Part shown: positions 8,242-13,398 of the stretch, piece by piece | How positions within the stretch are numbered: the stretch's first letter is position 1 | Layout of the letters: each line of letters opens with the position of its first letter | NCBI GenBank assembly: GCA_035550515.1 | Contig: DASZOZ010000116.1 | Location: forward strand, 1-25,203 | Origin: DATARH01 sp035550515 | Lineage (GTDB): Bacteria; Pseudomonadota; Alphaproteobacteria; ATCC43930; CGMCC-115725 | DNA: 25,203 bases | Direction: 5' to 3' | The notes under the pieces: model-generated | What the model saw: only the letters and a program-made list of their open reading frames with translations | What the model was told of the DNA's origin: nothing | Database searches by the model: none | Translations under genes and position numbers: made by a program

Positions 8242-9183
8242 TCAGCTCAGCTGCGTGCCGACGATGGCCAGGACCGCGAGCAGAAACGACGCTGCCAGCG
8301 GCTCCTGGTACCGATAGAAGCGAAGCCGCGATTGGGCGGTTTCCACGAAAACCACCGCGCAGGCAACCAGCGTGAACTTGATCAGGAGGCCGATGGCGGC
8401 GCCGAGCGCGCCTGCCGCAGCACCCTGGACGGAGAGCCCCCAAGGTAGGATCAAGACGTTGCAGAAGATGATGTAGAGGATGAACTGCTTCATCGCCGAG
8501 GCCCATTTGAGGAGCGCGAGCAGCGGGCCGGAATATTCGAGGATGCGTCCCTCCTCGATCATGTAGACCTCGATATGCGTGCTCGAATGGATCGGCATGC
8601 GGTCCGTTTCGACCAGCAGCAGGATGAAGAACGCGGCGACCAGAAAGAGATGTGCCGGGCTCATGTAGGCCGCCCAATCCGCGACCAGCAGGTGATTGAC
8701 GACAAAGGGCAGCATCGACTTGGCGAGCAGCGTGATGCCGACGAAGACCAGGATCAGCGTCGGCTCCCCGAGGATCGCCACCATCACCGCGCGGCTCGAT
8801 CCGATGCCGCTATACGCGCTCGAGGTGTCGAGGCCGGCGAGGATGATCATGAACGACGCCAGCGTCAGGATCAGGCCGCCGCCGAGGATGTCGCCCATGT
8901 CCGACAGCGGCAGCGGGTAGTTGGTCAGCACCGGGATCAAAATCGGCACGGTGAGCACGCAGGTGAAGGCGACGATCGGCGTCACCCAGAAGAGCCAGCT
9001 CGCGGTCTCCGGCACCGCGACCTGCTTGTGGAAAAGCTTCCACAGGTCGCGGTAGGGCTGGAAGATGCCGGGGCCTTGCCCGCGCTGCACCCGCTCCTCG
9101 AACTGGAGGATGATGCCCTGCAGCAGCGGCGCCAGCACCAGCACCGTCAGCACCTGGGCGATCTGGAGAAGGATGTCGCGCAC
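8242..9183 (-). CDS. HyfC-like (NuoH-related) membrane subunit of the Ehr-type complex, GTG start
   Basis: The 313-residue membrane protein matches HyfC/HycD (about 315 residues) and NuoH. Landmarks are FEERVQRGQGPGIFQPYRDL with the RGQGP loop, and ETDRMPIHSSTHIEVYMIEE followed by GRILEYSGP, the conserved charged region at the interface with the peripheral arm. It anchors the NuoB/NuoD-like arm to the membrane. It is the first structural gene of the operon. The start is fixed at GTG because an in-frame TAG lies two codons upstream and no other start is near. There is no convincing Shine-Dalgarno directly before it. Instead a short ORF with a strong ribosome site ends three bases upstream, suggesting coupled translation under control of the fluoride riboswitch. 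Confidence 0.92.
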   Translation of the reverse strand: MRDILLQIAQVLTVLVLAPLLQGIILQFEERVQRGQGPGIFQPYRDLWKLFHKQVAVPETASWLFWVTPIVAFTCVLTVPILIPVLTNYPLPLSDMGDILGGGLILTLASFMIILAGLDTSSAYSGIGSSRAVMVAILGEPTLILVFVGITLLAKSMLPFVVNHLLVADWAAYMSPAHLFLVAAFFILLLVETDRMPIHSSTHIEVYMIEEGRILEYSGPLLALLKWASAMKQFILYIIFCNVLILPWGLSVQGAAAGALGAAIGLLIKFTLVACAVVFVETAQSRLRFYRYQEPLAASFLLAVLAIVGTQLS

Positions 9184-9186
9184 AGG

Positions 9187-9267
9187 CTACCCGCACGCAG
9201 GCTCGGCCGCGCAGCGAGCCGCCGCGCTTGGCCAGATCGTCCGGTGGGGTCGTTTCGGTGGAACCAC
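9187..9267 (-). CDS. Putative 26-codon leader ORF coupling the fluoride riboswitch to the hyfC-like gene
   Basis: A GTG codon lies five bases after GGAGG (within GGAGGAG, the best ribosome site in the leader). It opens a 26-codon frame whose TAG stop is three bases before the GTG of the hyfC-like gene, in the same frame. The predicted peptide (VVPPKRPHRT...) resembles nothing I know, so the function, if any, would be the act of translation: ribosomes ending here could restart at the hyfC-like gene, which lacks its own site. The GGAGGAG is exactly the sequence that the riboswitch 3' strand can mask. This is inference; the alternative is that GGAGGAG is only part of a structural hairpin. Confidence 0.35.
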   Translation of the reverse strand: MVPPKRPHRTIWPSAAARCAAEPACG

Positions 9268-9269
9268 GC

Positions 9270-9303
9270 ACTCCTCCTGCCGTCAACAGACGCGCGGAGG
9301 AGT
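9270..9303 (-). promoter_or_regulatory. Expression-platform hairpin of the minus-strand fluoride riboswitch (masks GGAGGAG)
   Basis: The RNA segment ACUCCUCC (9303-9296) is perfectly complementary over 8 bp to GGAGGAGU (9277-9270). A further CGUC/GACG stem lies inside the loop. The ACUCC part is also the 3' strand of the aptamer pseudoknot, so the two pairings exclude each other. No U-run follows the hairpin, so I read it as masking a ribosome site when fluoride is absent rather than as a transcription terminator. Confidence 0.6.
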
Positions 9304-9348
9304 CATCAGCCCTGAGGGCGGTTACACGGCGAACTCCATCGCCTTTAT
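9295..9348 (-). promoter_or_regulatory. Fluoride riboswitch (crcB RNA motif) upstream of the Ehr-crcB operon
   Basis: Read on the minus strand, the sequence matches the crcB-motif consensus almost base for base. Stem 1 is GGCG (9343-9340) with CGCC (9331-9328), enclosing AUGGAGUU. The conserved AACC follows at 9323-9320. Stem 2 is GCCC (9319-9316) with GGGC (9312-9309). The 3' segment is UGAUGACUCCU. The pseudoknot pairs GGAGU (9337-9333) with ACUCC (9303-9299). The linchpin bases equivalent to U38 and A40 of the Thermotoga aptamer are both present (9308, 9306). It lies about 110 bases ahead of the first complex gene, in an operon that contains crcB, which fits fluoride sensing. Expected logic is ON with fluoride. 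Confidence 0.93.
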
Positions 9349-9368
9349 CGCCCTGGGGCGACCCGATC

Positions 9369-9397
9369 ACGATGCGAAGAACGCCGGCCATTGTCAA
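9369..9397 (-). promoter_or_regulatory. Predicted sigma-70-type promoter for the Ehr-crcB operon
   Basis: A perfect -35 box TTGACA (9397-9392) is followed after 17 bases by CATCGT (9374-9369), a weak -10. Transcription would start near 9362, about 20 bases ahead of the riboswitch core. This is the spacing expected for a leader beginning with an aptamer. Evidence is sequence pattern and position only. Confidence 0.5.
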
Positions 9398-9436
9398 TAG
9401 TTGCGGAGGCCTGCAAGGCGTGTCCGGCCCGCCCAA

Positions 9437-9473
9437 GCCGAACCCTCGGTTGATGGTTCGGCCGGCCGAGGGT
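9437..9473. repeat. Overlapping inverted repeats in the divergent promoter region, possible operator
   Basis: Two perfect 8-bp inverted repeats overlap: GCCGAACC (9437-9444) with GGTTCGGC (9455-9462), and ACCCTCGG (9442-9449) with CCGAGGGT (9466-9473). They cover the -35 region and spacer of the predicted plus-strand promoter. They could be a protein-binding site or, on a minus-strand transcript, competing hairpins. No regulator gene is seen nearby, so the function is unknown. Confidence 0.4.
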
Positions 9474-9478
9474 AGGAT
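9450..9478 (+). promoter_or_regulatory. Predicted promoter for the riboswitch-MFS transcript
   Basis: TTGATG (9450-9455) and TAGGAT (9473-9478) are separated by exactly 17 bases, each matching four of six sigma-70 consensus bases. Transcription would begin around 9485, right at the 5' edge of the plus-strand fluoride aptamer. The agreement of predicted start and aptamer edge is the main support. Confidence 0.45.
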
Positions 9479-9486
9479 TTAAGCGA

Positions 9487-9536
9487 GGGGGTGGGGTTCC
9501 CCGAAAACCGCCTGACCGGCCAATGACTCCTACCGG
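9487..9536 (+). promoter_or_regulatory. Second fluoride riboswitch (crcB motif, degenerate core) upstream of the MFS gene
   Basis: The plus strand contains a second crcB-type aptamer. Stem 1 is GGGG (9487-9490) with CCCC (9499-9502), enclosing GUGGGGUU. AAAACC follows. Stem 2 is GCC (9510-9512) with GGC (9518-9520), and the 3' part AAUGACUCCUACCG keeps the conserved UGACUCCUAC. The pseudoknot pairs GGGGU (9493-9497) with ACUCC (9526-9530) through one G-U pair. Departures from consensus are the first loop base (G instead of A, position 6 of the Thermotoga aptamer) and C9521-A9522 in place of UG at positions 38-39, so the linchpin U is missing. It may have altered affinity or be partly decayed. 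It begins about 105 bases ahead of the MFS start codon. Confidence 0.82.
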
Positions 9537-9582
9537 CTGACGCGCCCTGAACCGGGGAAGCGCGGTGAAGCGACGGCAGGAG
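9527..9582 (+). promoter_or_regulatory. Translational switch: aptamer 3' strand can mask the MFS Shine-Dalgarno
   Basis: CUCCU (9527-9531), most of which belongs to the pseudoknot strand, is complementary to AGGAG (9578-9582), the ribosome site ten bases before the MFS ATG. Pairing continues past one mismatch with CCG (9533-9535) and CGG (9574-9576). Formation of the fluoride-bound pseudoknot would remove ACUCC from this helix and free the ribosome site. This mirrors the logic seen on the opposite strand. Confidence 0.55.
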
Positions 9583-9592
9583 AAATCCCTTT

Positions 9593-10822
9593 ATGGTCGA
9601 GAGCAGCTCTTTATCGGTCGGCGGGGCCGCCGCGCGCGGTAAGCGGGTCGCGCTCCGCTTTGTTCTCCTCGTCGGCGTTCTGAGCTTCTTTGCCGACTTC
9701 ACCTATGAGGGGTCGCGCAGCATCGTCGGGCCGTTCCTGGCGTCCTTAGGCGCGACGGCGACCGCGGTCGGCATCGTCACCGGCTTCGGCGAGTTTCTCG
9801 GATACGGGTTGCGGCTCGTGTCGGGGCGGCTTGCCGATACCACCGGAAGATTCTGGCCGATCACGATCGTCGGCTATTGCGTGCAGATGGCGGCCGTGCC
9901 GGCGCTCGCGCTGGCGGGGAATTGGCCCGCGGCCGCCGCGCTCATCGTGCTCGAACGGGTCGGCAAGGCGATCCGCAATCCGCCGCGCGACGTGATGCTG
10001 TCGCATGCCGGCAAGCGGATCGGCGGGTACGGCTGGGCGTTCGGCCTGCACGAGGCGATGGATCAGTCGGGTGCGATGGTCGGCCCGCTGCTCGTGGCCG
10101 CCGTCCTGGCCTATGGCGGGGAATTCCGGGAGGCGTTCGCGGTCCTCCTGGTGCCGGCTCTGATCAATATCGCGCTGGTTCTGCTGGCCAGATCGCTCTA
10201 CCCGCGCCCGCAAGACCTGGAATCCTCGCCGCCGGACATGTCGGGCAGCGGCTTTCCGCGGCTTTACTGGACGTATCTGGCCGGCGCGACGCTGGTCGCG
10301 GCCGGCTTCGCCGATTATCCGGTGATCGCTTATCATTTCGGCCGCACCGGCTCGGTTCCGGGCGACTGGATCGCGGTTTTTTATGCGATCGCCATGGCGG
10401 TCAGCGGCGGCGGATCGCTCCTCTTCGGCCGCCTGTTCGACAAGTTCGGGTTTCGCGTGCTGATCGCTTTGACGCTGCTCTCGGCGGTCTTTGCGCCCTT
10501 GGTCTTTCTCGGCAGTTTCTGGACGGCGCTGATCGGCGCGGCGCTCTGGGGCCTCGGCATCGGGGTGCACGAGTCGATCATTCCGGCGGCGGTCGCCCCG
10601 ATGGTGCCGGTGCAGCGGCGGGCGTCGGCGTTCGGGCTGTTCACGGCGGTCTATGGAATGGCCTGGTTCCTAGGCAGCGCCGTTATCGGCATTCTTTATG
10701 ACATTTCCGTCCTGGCCACCGTCATCTTCTGTATCGTGGCGGAACTGGCGGCCCTGCCGGTGTTCATCGCGGTCGGCCGCCGCTACGTCGGGCTCGGCCG
10801 CGGGACGCCGCTTGCCGGGTAA
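9593..10822 (+). CDS. MFS transporter under fluoride riboswitch control
   Basis: The 409-residue protein has the length and hydrophobic pattern of a 12-helix major facilitator. The loop 2-3 motif is recognisable in GYGLRLVSGRLADTTGRFWP, and the second-half equivalent in LLFGRLFDKFGFRVLIAL. GPFLASLGATATAVGIVTGF in the first half and LWGLGIGVHESIIPAAVAPM in the second are typical of a conserved but poorly characterised prokaryotic MFS group. The start is supported by AGGAG ten bases upstream. Because its leader is a crcB-type riboswitch, and fluoride riboswitches nearly always control fluoride-tolerance genes, it is a candidate exporter of fluoride or of a compound linked to fluoride stress. 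Known bacterial fluoride exporters are Fluc and CLC-F, not MFS, so the substrate is open. A VOC-family gene follows 33 bases later. Confidence 0.92.
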   Translation: MVESSSLSVGGAAARGKRVALRFVLLVGVLSFFADFTYEGSRSIVGPFLASLGATATAVGIVTGFGEFLGYGLRLVSGRLADTTGRFWPITIVGYCVQMAAVPALALAGNWPAAAALIVLERVGKAIRNPPRDVMLSHAGKRIGGYGWAFGLHEAMDQSGAMVGPLLVAAVLAYGGEFREAFAVLLVPALINIALVLLARSLYPRPQDLESSPPDMSGSGFPRLYWTYLAGATLVAAGFADYPVIAYHFGRTGSVPGDWIAVFYAIAMAVSGGGSLLFGRLFDKFGFRVLIALTLLSAVFAPLVFLGSFWTALIGAALWGLGIGVHESIIPAAVAPMVPVQRRASAFGLFTAVYGMAWFLGSAVIGILYDISVLATVIFCIVAELAALPVFIAVGRRYVGLGRGTPLAG

Positions 10823-10855
10823 AGCCTGCCTGCCGGAACAGAAGCGAGGCGCTGA

Positions 10856-11731
10856 ATGCCCAGCCAACTCCCCGACAACGGCCAGATCTTCCTCGACCAT
10901 ACGGCGTTCTTCGTGCCGGCGATGGCGCCCGCCGCCGAGGCGTTGGAGGGCTGCGGGTTCCGGTTGACGCCCTTCACCATCCAGACCAACCGCGAGGGCG
11001 GCGCCACCGTACCGTCGGGCACCGGCAATCGCTGCGCGATGCTGCGGAACGGCTATCTCGAACTGCTGGCCGCGACCTCGCCTCCCGGAGGCGACACGCC
11101 GCTGTCGGCGCAATTGCGCGAGCGGATCGCCGATCATCCCGGCCTGCATCTGGCGGCGTTCGCCAGCGCCGATGCGGGTGCCGAGCATCGCCGGCTCGCG
11201 ACGGCAGGTTTCCCGACGCTGCCGCTGGTCGACATGCGCCGCCCGGTGGGGGACGATGCCGCGCGCTTCACCATCGCCCGCATCGCGCACGGCACGATGC
11301 CGGAGGGCCGGGCGCAGTTCCTGACACATCATACTGAGCATCTGGTCTGGCCGCCCGACATGCTCGACCATCCGAACGGCGCCGAGGCGCTCGACGCGCT
11401 GTGGATCGCCACCGACGACCCGGCCCGCCCGGCGGCGCGCTATGCGCGCTTCACCGGCCGCGCCGCCGGCGAGCACGACGGCCTGACCACCATCCGGCTC
11501 GATCGGGGCGCGCTGCATTTCGCGAGACCCGCCCACCTGACGCAGGCGTTCGGCATCGTGCCGGCCGGCAAGCTGCCGTGTCTCGCCGCGGCCTCGATCC
11601 GGGTCGGCAGCCTCGCCCGGCTCGAAACCTGCCTCACGCGATCGGGGCTTGCCCACAACCGCACGGCCGCCGGCATCGCGGTGAGCCTGCCAAGGGCGCT
11701 CGGCGACGCGCTGCTGTTCCATGCCGCCTGA
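10856..11731 (+). CDS. VOC superfamily protein (glyoxalase-like domain)
   Basis: The 291-residue protein matches the glyoxalase-like VOC family (Glyoxalase_3 type). It starts with a strand-helix unit LDHTAFFVPAMAPAAEAL containing the first likely metal histidine. A central FLTHHTEHLVWPPDMLDHPN carries the family histidine-rich segment. A second weaker module occupies the C-terminal half (LTTIRLDRGALHF onward). VOC proteins are metal-dependent lyases, isomerases, dioxygenases or resistance proteins; this one has no assigned substrate. It starts 33 bases after the MFS gene, has a weak GAGG ribosome site and is followed by a hairpin with a T-rich tail, so it is probably co-transcribed with the transporter and thus under the riboswitch. 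Whether it takes part in fluoride handling is unknown. Confidence 0.87.
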   Translation: MPSQLPDNGQIFLDHTAFFVPAMAPAAEALEGCGFRLTPFTIQTNREGGATVPSGTGNRCAMLRNGYLELLAATSPPGGDTPLSAQLRERIADHPGLHLAAFASADAGAEHRRLATAGFPTLPLVDMRRPVGDDAARFTIARIAHGTMPEGRAQFLTHHTEHLVWPPDMLDHPNGAEALDALWIATDDPARPAARYARFTGRAAGEHDGLTTIRLDRGALHFARPAHLTQAFGIVPAGKLPCLAAASIRVGSLARLETCLTRSGLAHNRTAAGIAVSLPRALGDALLFHAA

Positions 11732-11737
11732 GCGCCA

Positions 11738-11764
11738 ATAGCCGGCCCGGCTATGGTTTCTTTA
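11738..11764 (+). terminator. Likely terminator of the MFS-VOC transcript
   Basis: A perfect inverted repeat of 8-bp arms around a single base (ATAGCCGG...CCGGCTAT, 11738-11754) begins seven bases after the VOC stop. In RNA it would form a 6-7 bp stem with a small loop. It is followed by GGTTTCTTTAT, a moderately T-rich tail. It fits the end of the transcript. Confidence 0.5.
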
Positions 11765-11849
11765 TGCCACCCTCGCGCTGAGCCCTCTCGAATCCTTATG
11801 CGCTGCGGAATTTATATCGCGGCACCGGTCAACAACCGCGTGCACCGAG

Positions 11850-12071
11850 ATGAACGACTTCGCACCGCGGCGGGTCTGTTCGCCGCATCATTTCGACATT
11901 CGCCGCGACCGGCGCGGCCACTGGGTGGCGCGCGATCGTAACGGGCTCGCCGGCGGCACGTTTCTGACGCGCGACGGCGCGCTGCGCTATGCGCTGTTCG
12001 AAACGGGCGGAGACGCCTCGCTGGTTCACGTCGCCGCCGGGGCGATCCGGCATCGTGCGGTGCGGCCGTGA
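11850..12071 (+). CDS. Small hypothetical protein (73 aa), paired with the next gene
   Basis: This 73-residue soluble protein is rich in arginine. Its centre, FDIRRDRRGHWVARDRNGL followed by GGTFLTRDGALRYALFE, looks like a small beta-beta-alpha domain similar in pattern to DUF2188-type stress proteins, but I do not recognise the family with confidence. The stop codon overlaps the next start (GTGA), so the two are likely co-translated. The ribosome site is weak. I rate it real because of the overlap and the structured, non-repetitive sequence. Confidence 0.6.
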   Translation: MNDFAPRRVCSPHHFDIRRDRRGHWVARDRNGLAGGTFLTRDGALRYALFETGGDASLVHVAAGAIRHRAVRP

Positions 12072-12478
12072 CGTTTCCCGTACCGCCGCTGCCGCGCGCG
12101 GCGCGAAGACGGCTGGAGCCGCGCATCCGGCTCAGCCGCGACGGCTGCCGCTGGATCGTCTCTCCGAGCGATCGGCCGCAATGCGCCTTTGACGATTTCG
12201 CCGATGCGCTGCGCCACGCGCGGCAGGTGCGGGACGCGAAAACCGCGACGATCGAGGTCTGGCAAGGCGGCGAATATATCTGCTGCCTCCAGCCGGAAAC
12301 GCGGCCGTCGGGCGATCAGGCGTTTCCCGGTGTCGCCTCGCCGCGCTTCCCGCGGCTGGAGCGCGCAACCAACCGCGCGGCCCGGTTCATGCTGCCGGTG
12401 GTGGAGATGGTCTTCTGGCTGGCCCTGCTGGTCATCGCCCTGGCGGCCGGCTTTGGCGGCCGGCCGGCGCTGCACTAG
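12068..12478 (+). CDS. Hypothetical protein with C-terminal membrane helix (136 aa), GTG start
   Basis: The first 80 residues contain RLSRDGCRWIVSPSDRP and FDDFADALRHARQVRDAKTA, a strand-strand-helix arrangement like that of the preceding 73-residue protein. The two may be diverged duplicates. WQGGEYICCLQPE follows. A single helix near the C-terminus (PVVEMVFWLALLVIALAAGF) would anchor it in the inner membrane with the domain in the cytoplasm. It starts on GTG overlapping the previous stop. No function can be assigned. It ends 16 bases from the convergent lytic transglycosylase gene. Confidence 0.6.
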   Translation: MTFPVPPLPRAARRRLEPRIRLSRDGCRWIVSPSDRPQCAFDDFADALRHARQVRDAKTATIEVWQGGEYICCLQPETRPSGDQAFPGVASPRFPRLERATNRAARFMLPVVEMVFWLALLVIALAAGFGGRPALH

Positions 12479-12494
12479 GACCCGCGGCGCGCGC

Positions 12495-13250
12495 TCAAGA
12501 CGACCCGGGCAGCAGCGCATCGCGCAGCACCTTGAGCAGATAGCGCGCGGTTTCCAACGGCAGCGCATCGACCGGCCGGCCGTTGGCGATCCACAAGTCG
12601 AGGTTGCCCGGCCCCCAGTTATAGGCGGCGATCGCGTCCGGCCAGTTGCCGTAGCGGCCGTACAGCTTGGCGAGATACGCCCGGCCGATCAGCCGGTTCT
12701 GGCGGAGGTCGAAGCGGTCGCCGCCGCCGACATCGAGCGCCGCGGCGGCGCTGACCTGCATCGGCCCTTGCGGTCCGTCGAGATCCGGCCGCCACATCGC
12801 CAGGTTGCTGCCGTGACCGGATTCGGCGCCATCGACGGCGAAGGCGACCCGGTCGAGCTCCCCGCCGCCGGCCCCGAACAGCGCAATGCTGCCGCTGCCG
12901 AAATCGCTCGCGGCGGACATCCGGACGAGCGACGGTCCCGGCACGGCCCGCGGCTCGGACGGAGGACGGCCGCGGATGACGACCACCCGGTCGGCCCGTC
13001 CGGTGCCGAAGGTGACGATATCGGTTGTGGCCGCCGCCACTTTCGGCAGCCGCCGTGCGGCGGCCGGCATGGTGACCGCGACTTTCGCCGGCCTGGTCGC
13101 GGGAATGCCGCGGATCACCTTGACCGAAGACCAGCGCGGGTCGGCAAAGCTGACCGTCTCCACCCGCTCGCGCGGCGCCTCCGCCGCCGGGCCGCGGGCA
13201 ACCGGCAGCATCACGGCGGCGGCCGCCGCCGCGCCGAGCCCGGCGCGCAT
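12495..13250 (-). CDS. Exported lytic transglycosylase, SLT domain
   Basis: The 251-residue protein has a signal peptide (MRAGLGAAAAAAVMLPVARG, probable cleavage after GPAAEA). A basic, proline-rich linker of about 120 residues follows, then a short C-terminal goose-type lysozyme-like domain. The catalytic glutamate is in VDGAESGHGSNLAMW. It is followed by DGPQGPMQVS (usually GxMQ) and AIAAYNWGPGNLDLWI (usually AYNAGPGxVxxW). Such enzymes cut peptidoglycan in the periplasm, giving 1,6-anhydro ends. I chose the ATG at 13250 because it gives a normal signal peptide and has GGGA just upstream; an in-frame GTG at 13280 would add ten residues but has no ribosome site. It is divergent from the CoA-transferase gene. 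Confidence 0.88.
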   Translation of the reverse strand: MRAGLGAAAAAAVMLPVARGPAAEAPRERVETVSFADPRWSSVKVIRGIPATRPAKVAVTMPAAARRLPKVAAATTDIVTFGTGRADRVVVIRGRPPSEPRAVPGPSLVRMSAASDFGSGSIALFGAGGGELDRVAFAVDGAESGHGSNLAMWRPDLDGPQGPMQVSAAAALDVGGGDRFDLRQNRLIGRAYLAKLYGRYGNWPDAIAAYNWGPGNLDLWIANGRPVDALPLETARYLLKVLRDALLPGSS

Positions 13251-13398
13251 CAATCCCGCAAGCGACGCGATGGCCCCCACTCCACGCTATCGCGATACCT
13301 CCGTCCGCTTTTTGAATCCTCCGGCGAATCGCTGTCAATCCTTTTGCGTTCGCGGCGGCAGGATGCGACGATCCGCGATCCCGTCAGAGAGGTGGCCT

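Noticed and set aside
4567..9183. Functional [NiFe]-hydrogenase-4 or formate hydrogenlyase
   Set aside because: All four nickel-binding cysteines are missing from the large subunit, and no hydrogenase maturation or formate dehydrogenase gene is in the window.
9270..9303. Intrinsic transcription terminator in the minus-strand leader
   Set aside because: The hairpin is strong but no U-run follows; complementarity to GGAGGAG fits masking of a ribosome site better.
11753..11941. Possible 62-codon gene between the VOC gene and the small hypothetical gene
   Set aside because: It starts within the predicted terminator, overlaps the 73-residue gene in another frame and has no ribosome site.
13251..13280. 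GTG at 13280 as start of the lytic transglycosylase
   Set aside because: It has no ribosome site and places ten extra residues before an otherwise normal signal peptide; ATG at 13250 is preferred, though not proved.
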